Of a stretch of 64,000 nt of DNA, positions 35,861-48,499 are shown piece by piece. Position 1 is the first letter of the stretch. Each line of letters starts with the position of its first letter. The position numbers were made by a program, and so were the translations under genes. Origin of the DNA: Nautilus pompilius (lineage: Eukaryota; Mollusca; Cephalopoda; Nautilida; Nautilidae); contig JACATO010002204.1 of NCBI GenBank assembly GCA_018389105.1, positions 1,612,001 to 1,676,000 on the forward strand, given 5' to 3'. The notes beneath the pieces were generated by a model that made no database searches, had not been told where the DNA came from, and saw only the letters and a list, made by a program, of their open reading frames with translations.

Positions 35861-38800
35861 CTGGCTATGGCTTAAATTAACTGAGGTTAAAGGAAGCCTT
35901 TGTCATCATCCCCAAACCTAGGTATGATATCCAGATAAAAACTGCTGGAACATGAACTCATCAATTGAGAGTATATGCTTGCAAATAATCAGGGGTCCTT
36001 CCAGATGTGTCCTACTAACCAAAGTATTTTGTACCTATTGGATGGAAGTAGTTTCTTAAATTCTACACAGCCTCTGTAACTAAGATGAAATGGCCTTGTA
36101 TTAAACAAGTTCTTTTTTTCATTGTATTTTATCTATGTAGCTTTAAAAATTACTCTGAGATAAATTTGGCTAAACTTTTTAAGTTAAGCTCTGGCTACTG
36201 CTTGCTTATTGTTATTGTTTTCCAATAGAGAAATAAAGTAACAGACCTATTCTACCCCATTTAACAAAGAAAAGCTTTCCAATATAATAATTGAATTTAC
36301 TTGTTTCTGTTATCTAGGCTATTATGACTGGCAGACCTGTGAAAGTTTAGCACCATGCAAATGCAAAAGAATATTATGTCACAAAAACTCAGAGTATTTA
36401 GGGTGCAATATTCAGATTCATACATTTTCAGGTTTTACCAAAGACCCAATAAATCACTGCTAGATTTCAAATAAATCCACATAAAGAGGAGCTGGCTATG
36501 AATGCCGAAAGCATTAATCTTATCCCATAAAATAAAAACAAAAATACCTGGCAACAGTAACTATGCAATTTGTTTATTAACCCCATAAGAATGGCTGTCT
36601 ATTATTTATAGTACTGCAGACCTACTTGTTACTTACAAATAAACAGCACCAGGGTCTGCAGTCCTAGAAAGCAAGAATTTTATTTACAGCCAATGATACA
36701 ATAGAGAAAAAGGGTTGATTCTCAGCTAACCACTTGCTTCCCCTTCTTTTAAGTAGGAGCCTATAGCTAAATAGGTCCAGCAGGATGAAAGTCAAGTAAT
36801 TTCCTCTCAGCCATGTACTTACAGCAGAGGATAACCTGCATCTATTGCGAGCTGGCCTTTTAAAAGAAATAAATTAACTCTTTCCATGCTAAGTTGCCAA
36901 TAAAAATCTTATATCTTAAGTTTACAGAAGGAAAAACAGATTACTTGCAATAGAATTTTTCAAAACCATTTGAATTTTATGAGCCTTGGTTGAAGGTTGT
37001 TGAGGCTATTTTAAAAGGGTTTTTCAAAATAATAAAAGATTTAAAAGAATTGTACGAGTACCATTTAGTGAATAAAAACTAAGAATGTATCCTGCAGTGA
37101 TGGATTTGGCTGCTGTTTCTAGAACAAGATGAGGCTAAGGACCCTCCATAAGAAATTCAGACCCTATCAATTTCAGTATCTACTGTAGTAACTGAGGATT
37201 AACTGTCATTAATTGCTATAGGAATGTAGTTAGAATTATTCCATTTTTATGGGAAGTTTTACAATTAAATGAATATGCCTTGTGATGTGTACAATGACTT
37301 ATAATTCTGGCCATATTAAAATACTCCTGGTAATAAGGTAACACTAATAGTGATCAAAATTAGACCAGTAGTAATGATAGGATGAAGGCTTGGAGACAGT
37401 AAGCACTATAAGCAGTTGTTCAATTTTATTTTAAAAGTGATAACCCCTTCCTTAAAAAAAAATCATTGATTCACCTATTAAAGAACTCATTATAGCAAGA
37501 GATCTGTTGTAGGAATATTATATTTTATGGTGAACAAGAGAGCCAGCCCTTTGTGATAGGGCAATCAAACCAGACTAACAGAATTTAGAGAAAGGAAATT
37601 GAAACAAAAAAAAAAGAGGCCTGATCTTATGAATGACATTTTTAAAAATTGATTAAATTTAATTTATACAAGATGCAAAAAGTCAATAGTGCTTATTCAA
37701 AGCTCTGAGACAGAGACAAACATAAAATATTACAAAATAATTTTAAGAAAACTGGGAAACATTTTTGAATTTAAATGAAGACTTCCTGGCTGATGAATAT
37801 ACAAAGGTTTTTTTCCAACCTCCAATTAATAAAAGGTCTTAATAAGATTAAAGTTGTGAAGCTCTAGATGATAAGACAATGTTCTTAAGTTTTTTTGTTT
37901 TGTTTTTTTTTTTAACTTAAAAACGAACAAAAAAAATTTATTTATTAGGGTATCAGGACTGAGCAACAAATCCAAGCTAAATCAAATTCTACAAGAGAGT
38001 TGAAAAGAAGAATAATAAACTAGTTGGTTTTAGGCTCTACTGAAATATTTCAGTTTGTTAATAATCCCTGTGGGAGAGGGGAGTAAAGAGGGCTGGTGGG
38101 ATTCTCTTCTCAAACATGTTTATTGACAGTAGCTGAAAAATCCAAAATCACCATATGCTAATGATTTCTCTAACTTATTACAAATATCTTTAGAAAATGT
38201 TATAAAATCAAGTTGAGGTGAGTATATTTGAAACCCCCTCAAATAAAGAGAAACTGGCACAGCCACATGTTCTACATCTGTAAGGCTATCAGCAAAAATT
38301 AAAGAGGGACTCCATGGTAGAACAAGATCAACTATTGTGGCTTTAAAATTAAAAAAATTCTTTTACCAATCATCATAAAACTTACCAGGTCTCCTAAGTA
38401 ATATCACAAACACACATCTGGATGTATTGTACGAATTTTCTAAAAAATCTCTGCAAATCAAGATTTATACACATAATGGCATTTGACAACTTAAAGTTTG
38501 ATTTAAACAAAAGGCAAATGTCAATCAATTTTCAACAAGAATTGTTCCTCTGAAAATGCAAGGCCAGGAAAGAATTTTATGAAAGAGAGCAAGAAGGCTG
38601 GCTGGGGAAGGAATCAAATTTAACCATGTTAATTAGTTTAGAAATACCCGTGATCGTGAAAGGAAAACAACAAAACGCAAATCCTAATTTTTAAATTGCC
38701 TTTTCTTCTATTATTCCAAAGAAGCGATGCACATTAGATTAATCATAATATTGTCAACCTGTCAGTAAGTCACACATCCATTTTCAAAAAAACCTAATAT

Positions 38801-40029
38801 TTTTTAAAACAGTCAGAAATCCACTTTCCATTGGGAAATTTAATGAGTTGAAGGGTTAGAAACACTTTATTTTAAAATGAGCATTTTCATTCAATGGGTT
38901 TTTTTTCTTTGTCATAGTTTTCTTCAGTTAAACTAAGCAATCACCCAGAGGTTCTCACCTCAAGCAACCAGACTGAACATTTCACCTTCTATTATCAGAC
39001 TTTCTCACAGCTGAGTCAAACTACAAGCAGTTCTCAAACATTTCCCACCATCAAACTTCAATGTTTCCTCCTCGTGCTGATATCAGAAGTACAACAATTG
39101 CTAATTTCATCTCCATTTTCTACCACTGCATTTCAATATTCCACCAACACTGTCCCAACTTGGATGGGGAGGGGGGAAATTGAATTATTTTTTTTCTTAA
39201 TGGGATCTACAAGTGGGGAGGACAACAGAAAAACTGAGTAACAAGCAGCACTTAGCTCATCAACTTGAGTGTTCATTCAAATTACATTAAACTTGAGGAC
39301 AAGGACAGATAAGGAGGGGTTTGTATATAGTACAATGTCCTGCCCTTTCTAAAGGTTATGGTAGCATCCCCTCCTAAAAATATGCAGCTAGAAATATACT
39401 CTTTTATTTAAGTATGTACCCGTAACTGTAGTAGACTCTCCAAAAAAAATTTTAATTTATCAAGTGTGGTAGGAGTATTTTTCTTTAGAATTATGCATGC
39501 AACCATAACACTAATAGTCTAATTTCTGCATGGAATATTGTATATCCGGTGAGTACTCTGTTATGGCTACCATTGTACAATAAAAATCTGTTGTATTCCT
39601 ATTAAAATAAATTGTTGTTTCCACCGACTGTACGTATTAGAAGATTTGAAAAAGAAATAAAAGGCAAGACGGAACTGTCTGTCCTCCATGTTACTGCAGA
39701 GGTGAAGGAGGCCCTCCATGTTTGTAAACTAAACGTACATTCATTAAGAAAGCTAACCTGGATGGGGTGTAAATACAAACTGCTCATACAGTATTAATTC
39801 CATTCGGATTAAATACAGAGTCGTCTCTTTGAATTTCACTATATTTCACGCTTAATATCAGTCTCTTTTATTACCGTCAAGAATAAGCTTCAATAATAAT
39901 ATCAACATCGCATCCTTAATCACCTGCTTTAAATAATATTATAAAAACTAACTATAAACTACACGGATAATACGAAGGATGCAAAAATAATAATAATAAA
40001 AGTTACAAATTAACTATGCAAACGTTTTA

Positions 40030-41060
40030 GAAAATATTCTCTCTTAAAATCAAGAACAATTTGATAGCATTTTCATGGCAGCTACAAAGGAGAAAAGCGA
40101 CACCGAACGAAAAGCTCGCTCCACAGCCAGCCAGTCCAGGCCGGAGAGGCGCCGTCAGGGTCGGGGTTACACTTATAAAAGTCAGTTTATTATAACAACT
40201 TCGAACAGTAAGATCCGAATTTTCACCTTTTTTTTCCACCACCACCCCCCCCCTCTCTCTCTAAATCAAATAAACATAAACAGCGCGTATTTCCGTTATC
40301 AAGGCCCCGTGAAGTCTGCAGTCTCCAATCATCGATAAGCAGGCTTTCGGTTTCGATCAGTTCGAGCCGATCTATCCTCCCCACCGACAGACAGACGAGG
40401 CGGCGGCGGCTCCCTGACCGCATTATTCTGGAGTTCGCTGAACCGAACGGTCCCACGAGTCCGAACTGGACCCCACCAACCCGGACCAAAAAGGTTTGCT
40501 GCTGTTTGTTTTAGGAAAAATTAAGGTGGGGGGGAGAGAGAGAGAGAGATGGAGAGACTGCCATTTGACGATCTCATCTTCCAGTTTCGGTTCCTGATCT
40601 GGTAGAGCAACAACATTGAGAACGGTTAACCTGGTCGACGTCGGGGGGGGGGAGGAAGAGAAAGAAGGAAAAGTCTTATTTTATACTGCACAGGTTCATA
40701 CTACATCCCTTTTCCCGTTCTCGAGCTCGGGGCAGCTCCGGTATTCAGGGGTCAGGGTCTCTCCCCCGGTACTGCACCAGGAAAGAACATCAGCGAGCGG
40801 GGACGGGATGGATGCACTTACCACAAAAAGCAGCGTGTAGAGAAAGAGAAACAGTTTGTTGCAGCTGTAAGCATTCCGAGCGCATAAAGGCTTCCTCGGC
40901 TGAGACTGACAGTCGGGATGGTCTTCTTTCAGCATCTTCCGTCTTCCATCTACTCCCGCCGCCATTGTGTTTATAAATACCACACCACCGAATGAATGGG
41001 ATACGTACGGGTAAACGGCGCCGGCGACGGTCACATGACAATCACATGTACAAAGATGGA
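40030..41060. promoter_or_regulatory. CpG-rich promoter region of the tetraspanin gene
   Basis: In sharp contrast to its AT-rich surroundings this kilobase is rich in CpG and GC, with C-runs (40242-40251), G-runs (near 40530 and 40643-40652) and CT/GA tracts. It covers tetraspanin exon 1 and the sequence just inside intron 1. The start codon context, ACACAATGGCGGCGG, includes an ATGGCGGC word like a YY1 site, common at animal transcription starts. No TATA box was identified. A TSS somewhere above 40970 on the minus strand is inferred. Confidence 0.55.
40822..40965 (-). CDS. Tetraspanin coding exon 1 (N-terminus and start of TM1)
   Basis: The ATG at 40965-40963 lies in a good Kozak context (ACACAATGG) and is the first ATG seen in this frame. 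The exon encodes 48 residues and ends GTG|GTAAGT, phase 0. The first 35 residues are hydrophilic, basic and cysteine-containing (LCARNAYSCNKLF), an N-terminal cytoplasmic tail with membrane-proximal Cys that could be palmitoylated. LFLFLYTLLFV then begins the first membrane helix, which continues in exon 2. Together the three exons give about 135 residues of a tetraspanin, a four-helix membrane organiser. TSPAN15-like is my best guess at subfamily, based on the Ala-Glu-x-Glu-Arg and Phe-Arg-Asn motifs in exons 2 and 3. Confidence 0.85.
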
Positions 41061-41780
41061 GGGGGGGACGGTATTTTCTTTTGTTCCGTTTTTTGCTTTG
41101 AAAACTCAGTTTGAATTTAAATCACGAGATGTCTGACACAAACTTTGGGTATACGTAAAAGATACGTTTGCATCTTTAAATTTTTTTTTTTTTTGCACAT
41201 AAAGTATTGGGTTTTTTTTGTCATTTAAAAGCTAATTAGGGTCCGGATCAGCTTTTAAGACCTCGTCATAAAGAAGAACAAATTAGTATACCCTGACCTA
41301 TCTGCCTTGAGCAACTCGCTAAATGTAATAATTAACTAACGAAAATTAAGTGCCAAAACTAAATCAGCCCACATTCTTTTTAAGTAATAAATAACATTTT
41401 CGCTCCTTTGTTTTAATTAATTAACAGACGACGTCTCCCTTTCCTTGATGGTCGCGGTTCTCTAAAGATGACGTCATTATTTCGGTACTATTATTTCCCT
41501 GAAATTCTAAATCTTTTATAGGCATTGTTAAATATCCAACGAGGCAAAATGGATGAGGTAATTATCATAATATAAAGTGCCCTGCCAATTTGAAAATTCC
41601 CAGCATAAATTAACGTATACGCCTAGAATTTACAAAATTCTGGTATAATTATATATACTTATTGGTCGTTTAAGTGGGCAGCTAACCCGCCTTCACCATT
41701 ACCGTGCGAAAAATAGGTGGGTCCCGAGATATTTCTCCTTTTTTATGAGATCGACAGAACGCCAAAATCCTCGCTGATCT
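41060..41780. other. Intergenic sequence upstream of the tetraspanin gene
   Basis: AT-rich sequence without supported features. It is divergent from the tetraspanin start and could hold an upstream noncoding exon of NPL, but nothing in the sequence identifies one. Confidence 0.4.
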
Positions 41781-41789
41781 GTGAACAAG

Positions 41790-42850
41790 ATTATAAAGTT
41801 CACCAAAGCAAATGTTACTGCTACAGCAAGTAAATCTGAGCAGTGGCTCTACCACAAGAACGTGCCATTACTCGCCAAGTCCGCACTCACCATCAAGGTT
41901 GTACTCAGGGGCGGACTGAGCCATCGGTCAATCGGGTACTGCCCGAGGGCCCATAGCTACAAGGGGCCCACAGCTGCAAGAGATTCCCATATAAATTCTA
42001 TTAAATGAATACTCCAATATACTCCAGATGCAGTCTGAGACAACTAATTTTTTAATTTTTTTTTAAATTGACACCCCCAAACCACCCTCCTTTATCTGGC
42101 GCTTTGTAGCCTCTGACATCAGCACTAAGGGGCCCCCTATAATACTCTCAGTCCGCCCCTGGTTGTACTGCTGAAGTCATCATCTATGCACCAGCAAAGA
42201 GCAGATGGTAGAACGTCATCTCCACCAACTTGGTTACAGATGGCATGTAGCACATAAGAAACTCCTGCCCAATTGGGGAAAAAAGGCTTCGAAAAGTCTG
42301 GCAACCTCGAGTATTTTCGTCATCGATGAGTCCAGGTTTCGGAGATCGCACTTTAAGTTCTAATAAAGACGTCAGATTCCAGCGTCTTCAGCCTACTGTG
42401 GTGTGTGGAAGTGGCACATGGTAATGGTGTGAGCTACGTCTAGCATGGTAGAAAGAGAGCACTAGTGATTGTTGAAAGATGTCTCAACTCTGTCGACTAC
42501 ACTTTCAGTTTAAAGACGCCTCCTATTGCTGTACCAACGAGGCAAACTGAAATTCGATGCCATATTCTAAAGAAGTGCGTGTCACATCTATCATGTGAAA
42601 CAGAATGGAAGAGGATTCGAGGCATTTAAGTTCTCTAGATGCCCCCAAAAGCTCTGATAGGAATCCGATAGAACATGTGGGAGCATGTGCATCATTAGTA
42701 GAGACCATGTGATGTAATTAAAATAAGTTCATGCATGAATACAGGGGTACCTGGACCAGACGATAGCACAATCGCCGATTCAATACCATATGGGATGGGA
42801 TAGAAGCTCTTCATACTGCAAAAAGGTAGCTCGACCAAGTTATAAGAATG
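41790..42850 (+). pseudogene. Tc1-like transposase relic, split by a hAT MITE
   Basis: Pieces in different frames follow Tc1 order: SEQWLYHKNVPLLAK before the MITE insertion, VFVIDESRFRRSHF near 42315-42355 (the Asp-Glu-Ser-x-Phe motif), and SDRNPIEHVGA near 42655-42690 (the Asn-Pro-Ile-Glu-His motif). Sequence on both sides of the MITE at 41906-42161 reads continuously once the insertion and one copy of the 8-bp duplication are ignored, so the Tc1 copy is older. Many stops. Confidence 0.65.
41906..42161 (+). mobile_element. 256-bp hAT-type MITE with perfect 14-bp TIRs and 8-bp TSD
   Basis: The left end CAGGGGCGGACTGA and right end TCAGTCCGCCCCTG are exact inverted repeats. GTTGTACT is duplicated exactly at 41898-41905 and 42162-42169. 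The internal sequence CGGGTACTGCCCGAGGGCCC is typical of a family of short hAT elements found in many animals. Eight-base duplications and CAGGGG ends place it with hAT. No coding capacity. Confidence 0.95.
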
Positions 42851-43830
42851 TGATTCTGCTGCCTACCACTTTTCTTTTTTTTTTTCGTTGTTTTTCGCAA
42901 CCAACGTTGTCATAATAATAGGTAATCAAAATTTTATGGTAGGGCCCTGTAGTATGCATTTAAAAAATACAACTTTTTAAAGGAATCATGCAGTAACTTA
43001 GTTTTATGTTGTTCATATCTGTTTTTTTTTTTTTTAGATTTATTTCTCATTGCAAACGTGAGGCTTTCCTCTGTAAGGTTTCAATTTGAATTGAAATAAC
43101 TTTCGGTAGAGACATTGCGATTTTATATCCATCTTCGTTGAAATTAAAATATCTTCCTTTTCTAAATAACAATAAAGCAACATAATCAAAATAAAAGTTT
43201 AAAGCGAAGATGGTAACAACCTTGATACAGCTGACATTACAAACAAACTTTTTTTAAAATTAGCTAATGTTTGACATTTAAAACAGGGGGGAAATCTCAC
43301 ACATCCACCATACCTTGCTTTACGCTTACAAAAGTTAGAGTAAAAAAAGAATGGTTTTGCATTTTTCCCCCTTTTATAACTGTCAGTAAATAAAAAATAT
43401 CACTAGTAACTAACTTATTCCAACACCTACTATTATGTTATATATACTCAAATATTTTATATACCTGCCTTAATGTCTGTCGAAACTTTTATGGAAGTAA
43501 GCGAACTTCAATCTTCCTTAATAAGCCAAATATTTTTGGGTTTCTGGCAATACTACAGAGTTCATGCTCAGCACTTTTCAGTAAATCAGAAATCCTTTTT
43601 AAAATAAATAATCACGATCTCCATTTATCTGTTTCGTTACTCTTGTTGTTTTCTGCTTAAAGAAAATTGATAATTTTCTAATAATTTACTGATTATGTAC
43701 CGCTTGACCTTGATTCGAACTTTCGATCATGATAATGGCACAGTCAGTCGCCTAGCAACTGATGGCATGCTACCGGTTGATTATTCTGTGTTATTAACTT
43801 TATTAGCTCTTGAAACAGCGCGTTTCAAAC
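42850..43830. other. Intergenic AT-rich sequence
   Basis: Nothing recognisable beyond poly-T tracts. Confidence 0.4.
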
Positions 43831-43945
43831 TTGAATAGTTTTGATGACCAGCTATCTGGCTTCAGTGGCCGAACCGAGATGGCGGAGTCTACCGACAACT
43901 ACTATTCAGCCAGCAGATGGTTCTGCCTGGAAAAATAGCATTCCA
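43830..43945 (+). promoter_or_regulatory. Candidate promoter with YY1-like motif
   Basis: A locally CpG-richer stretch contains ACCGAGATGGCGGAG, similar to the YY1-site/start-codon arrangement at the tetraspanin exon 1. The frame from that ATG is only 19 codons. It is upstream of NPL on the same strand and could mark an NPL 5' noncoding exon; this is inference without direct support. Confidence 0.25.
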
Positions 43946-44059
43946 TTGTATCTTTGTCATCCCCCCCCAAAAAAAACGCACATACACAGTAATTTTACAA
44001 CATCCTCTGCTTGCTCAACAGCGTTTTAAAAACAAAGGTAGGAGGAGAGCGGGCTGATT

Positions 44060-44560
44060 TCTTCACCGTTCGAATTTTGGACGATTTACCAACAAATGAG
44101 CCACGGCATCTCCCATGATCATGCCGGATTCTGAGAAGCTTTGTTCATCACTGCCATGGGAGTCAGTGCTCGACGCTTCTCTTAAACTTGTTTCTGGTAT
44201 ACGCCAGTCAGGGGTTGTAGCAAAAGGTGACCGCAAAAACGCCAAAGGTCTGTCTATCATTTTCTGGATCCATGAAAATCCACCCTTCACTTTCGCTCCT
44301 TTGTAAGCGGAGATTTTCGCTGAACCACGCGCCCATCCTGGCCACTTTACTCAAATAACGTTGAGCTGTGACACTTCTACGGTATTGGTGAGGACTGGAC
44401 CTCACTTGGCGAACACGGGGTCTTTCGGTTCGTTCTGTAACCACTAATGGCCGCCGTCCTGGTCGATGGTGAGCTGCTCTTTCATTTTTCTAGTAAATGA
44501 ACAACGATGTTACGCACGGTCCCATTTCTGACTCCAAGATTCCGCGCTATTACCGAAGTC
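44060..44560 (-). pseudogene. Fragment of a Tc1/mariner-like transposase DNA-binding region
   Basis: On the minus strand, VIARNLGVRNGTVRNIV near 44500-44555 has the form of a recognition helix-turn-helix. TERTERPRVRQVRSS follows near 44390-44440, with arginine-rich spacing like the linker of Tc1/mariner transposases. No catalytic motif was identified downstream, and frames shift several times. The stretch is CpG-richer than its surroundings. The family call is tentative. Confidence 0.35.
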
Positions 44561-46080
44561 TTATAGTTTAATCACGTGACTTTGTGTAAATGGTGATGCA
44601 TCATGAGCGCCAACTGTACGAGAAATCTTTAAAATTCTGCCTCATACCATTTACAGCCTGAGGGCACGGCCTTGTGGGTAACAAGGGGAGTAATAATGAT
44701 TATAAGCGTTCATTTTCTTTTGGCAGGATCTGTATATGTGTATGTATAGGTATGTGTGTGTGTGTAATGAGTGTTCCAAATACATTTTAAACTTCTGAAT
44801 GAAAACAAAAATATGCTGTTCAATACAAATTAGGAAGTTATATATATTCATTTATTAAAAAATTAAAGGATACATCCCCCCCCCCCTTTATGAGAAAACT
44901 GCATTATGAATGATCTGGACAAGTTGCATTCTGTACAACATTGAAACATGCAAATTGTCATCCACAAAGGCTTACAATCAAATGAAGAGTGTTTGGTGAA
45001 TTTCATCAGAATAAATGCATGTAATTGAAAGTTTATTGACAGACAGGCATGAATGGAGTCAGTAGTTAATGTCAAGAATACTAATGCAAAGGAAAAGAAT
45101 TCCATTGTTTTTAAAGAAAGTGAATGTGTTCACTTATATGCATAACTAGATCAGAAGATAACATAATTCCAATACAGTGGAGGATCCAGCAAGGGCAGTG
45201 GTGGTGAATGGTGCACCTGGGTTATTTCCCCACTGAAATTTGCTTTTTTTTTTAAAAAAAAAAAAAATGTTTTTCCTATTAAGCCATGTTCAGAAAAAAT
45301 TGATGGGGTACAGAAATGGGTGTAGATGTAAATAAATTGAGATCCTAACCCAGCAATGAGTCTCAATCAATTAAGAAAACATATCCTACAAAATGCATCA
45401 CTTTACAGATCTTAGATTTTATTTCTGATGTAGCATATTCACCGCCAACCCTGGATATGATTCTATTCAGGCTTCCTCCTCCAAAATAATTTCCTCGATT
45501 TTCTCCTGTGATAACATTTTACTTCCCCTACCATCTGCTTTATTATTGTTTTGTTTAATGTTAGAATGTCAGGCTGGGAGGATAATTGATTATTCTAACC
45601 AAAAAACTCCCAAAACTGTTACATGGAAACTATGCTGATTTGCATTGTTAGCATTCTTTAAAGTATCTGAGGGATTAGTGGTGAATTGATCATAAAGTTT
45701 AAAATAAAAAAGTCAGAAATATATCAAAATATGCTTCATGGTTAAAATGAGATAACACTTCTATACATATTTGAAAAAAATTCCTCTTTTTCTCTCTCTC
45801 TCTCTCTCATTTTCTGATTTTCCCTAGATTTCAGGGACATCATCTTTTAATTTTTTTTTGTCTTTATTTACAGTTAGTTAAGTAATGTGTTGTGACACTA
45901 CCAAATGTAAGGATATTAACAAATGGCTCACAAACAAAAACAATCAAGTAAGCATGGTATGTGTATGTGCATGAGAAAATCAATCTCATGGCTTTGTAAT
46001 ATCTCATGGATCTTCAATGTTAAAAACTCATTTAAGAATTTTTTTTTTTTTGTAATCAGCAGCTTCATACACTACATTAA
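44560..46080. other. Intergenic sequence
   Basis: AT-rich with a C-run near 44876-44886, a poly-A tract near 45250-45268 and a (CT)n run at 45790-45808. No gene signal seen. Confidence 0.4.
45790..45808. repeat. (CT)n microsatellite
   Basis: CT dinucleotide run, read directly. Confidence 0.9.
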
Positions 46081-46100
46081 CTGTAGTTCACTTGAGTGAA

Positions 46101-48060
46101 ATGGCTCAGCCTGCAAAGAAACAGAAAAATTTATTTATCTAAGCTTCAACAAGAGTGGACTGAGAGGAACAAATGCATAAAACAATGACCATAAGGTGAA
46201 CTGTACACATTTTGTACACTATGTTCAAAAGACATAAAGATATCAGTTCTGGGGTGTATGATCTCAACATGCATTTCAGATATAAACTCACGTGGAGAAT
46301 GACAAAAAGCAACTTGAAGAATTAAAAACCACTCACAGCCTTTTTCGGGCCGGATGTCCAACAACCATAAGATTCTTGACCAGGGCAGAAATTGTAATTA
46401 CTCAGTTCATCGAAGAACACAATCTCCCCGGACCCAGGGCCGATTGATCACTTTACTGAATTTTTGCTTCCAAGATGTTTTCAGACAACAAAATTCCAGT
46501 AGTTACAACGCAAGAGAACTGAATCTACCCAAATTATAAATAGATCCAATGCAGCAGAAGTCCCTGCCCCCAGTTGTTGAGCACTGCTCCTATAAAGACC
46601 CTTATTCCCTTATGACTAATGAATCAAATGACAAGCAGGATGATAAGAAGCAAGCAATACTAATCCAAGTGTATGAAGTTTGCAATAATAGAACTGCTGA
46701 AGGAATCTTTGAAACTTTGGACAAAAACCTTGAGGTAAGTTGTTTTTTTTTTTAGCTGTATATTTAGAACCTTGATATTTTAGTTTCCACAGAATGTTAA
46801 CAAATTTAAAAAAAAAAAAAAGATTTTAAAGCATTCTTTATTTCTTATGTAAATTTTACAAATGACAACATTCAATTTCAATTTAAAACTTCAAATAATC
46901 TATTTGTATACATATAAGTAGAAAGTTGCCACAGATCTATTGCCAATAAAAAATGATTATAATTTTATTACAATATTTTTTTTTATCTTTCAATTACAGT
47001 GATCTAAGAATCCCATGGGACAGCTGTGTGGTGTGCCACTGAAACGTCATGATTGGACAAAATAATTCTGTGCTCTCCAGAATTAAAGGGCCGGTTAATG
47101 TGTTCAATACTGAATGTATTTGTCACCTTGCTAGCAGCTGACATCAAGGAGTTATCTGTTCCAGTGGTCGATTTATTTACTGACATATTCTGCCATTTTT
47201 AGTATAGTACAGTTTTACACTAAGTGCTTCAACTGCATTTACATTTTATTAAGTTTATTATATTTTATTGCTATTTTACAAAACAGTGTCCATCATTTGA
47301 AATTATATTAAAATCTATCGACAGTTTTCTGACAACAAATTTTATAAAGCATCATGGAAAATTGAATCTATTTATCAAAAGGAAAATATTGTGAGTTTAA
47401 AGTTTTGTTTTTCAGTGCAAAACAGAAGGAACAGTTCAAAAAATTCCAAAAGTTTTTTGGTGTGGAGCAACAACATAAGATCTTCAAATATTGCCCCACC
47501 AAATGATTGTCACTTCACATAGTTGTAGGGAGAATTCTTCAACAGTACCCTGAAATAATGAGCTGTTTGTTTAGCCATTGGGATGTTGAGAAGCCTGATA
47601 ATGTGAAACACATTGCAAACAGATTAGATGAGCCCTTTACAAAGATTACTCTTCTGTTCCTTAAATACATTCTTCCCATGTTGAATGACTTCAGCAAGCT
47701 TTTCCTGATATGTATTCATAACTTGTTTGACCCTTTTGATGATGATTCATTCCTGACCATTTTTATTCTTTATTAATATATTTAAATCAGAAATATCACT
47801 ATAGGAATTAACTTTTTTTTTTTTAGGAAGATGCAACTAATGTTCATTACAGGATTCCTGAAGTGGACAGACTCCTAAGGAAATTCCTGAAGTATTGTTT
47901 GGAGTTTATTGATATCAGAGGCCATAAAGATGTGAAACTAGCCCTGGACATCAGAGACAACCAGCATTCAGTTCAACACCTTGCAGTAGGTATGGCCACA
48001 AGAGCACACATCACAAAAGTGATTACATGGCAGCAAAGAATAATTTCTTCAGGTATTAGT
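46101..48060 (+). pseudogene. hAT-type transposase relic with intron-like gaps
   Basis: The ATG at 46101 begins MAQPAKKQKNLFI, then a stop. Following fragments in shifting frames are GVYDLNMHFRYKLTWRM near 46250, EHCSYKDPYSLMTNESNDKQDD near 46576-46640, GQNNSVLSRI near 47055-47085, VNVFNTECICHLAS near 47095-47135, FKKFQKFFGVEQQHKIF near 47430-47485, VGRILQQYPEIMSC near 47525-47565, HIANRLDEPFTKITLLFLKY near 47610-47670, EVDRLLRKFLKYCLEF near 47857-47905 and DNQHSVQHLAVGMATRAHI near 47955-48010. This matches the order of a hAT transposase group common in invertebrates. Aligned pieces are separated by gaps with splice-like signals: GTAAGT at 46735, CAATTACAG ending 46999, TTTTTCAG ending 47415 and a T-run plus AG ending 47826. 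Stops and frameshifts show it is not functional. Confidence 0.7.
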
Positions 48061-48097
48061 AATAACCTGTCTTCTTTCCTTATTTACTTTTATCTAG

Positions 48098-48181
48098 CTA
48101 ACTATTTCTATCTATCTACCTACTTATCTATTTATCCATCTGACTATTGTATTTATATATTTATTCATTTATTTATTTATT
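48098..48181. repeat. Degenerate tetranucleotide repeat
   Basis: Imperfect CTAT/TTTA tetranucleotide repeats, read directly. Confidence 0.8.
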
Positions 48182-48499
48182 AGTACAATACACAAATTTT
48201 TAAAATTATAAAATTTGTGTGTATATATCATATATATTTACTAGTCTACCCTTCAGCAAAGCAGACAGTGGTGATCCTTTTTTATGGTAATTGATGCCAT
48301 ATCAATTCTAAAATGCAAATCAAAGATGTACTGTGAGTTTTACAATTTTTCTATGTCAAAAATCCTGATCACAAAAGCAAGAAGTGCAACCTATGGTTAC
48401 AAGACTTCTGAAGAAGATGCTCAAAAACTAGTACTGTTAACAATAGATGCAGCCAAGAGAGAAAGCTCAACCTTTCAAAAAGTGATGTTAAGTACATCA

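Larger units (their letters stand above)
19227..40821 (-). other. Tetraspanin intron 1 (21.6 kb)
   Basis: Bounded by the GTAAGT donor of exon 1 and the acceptor of exon 2. The transposons and repeats it holds are listed separately. Stretches with nothing recognisable are 19227-22320, 22520-23580, 24690-25100, 26900-30040, 30115-32620, 34905-35480 and 35890-40020. They contain AT-rich unique-looking sequence and homopolymers but no exon-like signals that I could support. Confidence 0.75.

Noticed and set aside
40223-40489. Gly/Arg-rich minus-strand frame in the CpG-rich region
   Set aside because: Product of GC-rich promoter/intron sequence; no domain and it overlaps C-runs and CT tracts.
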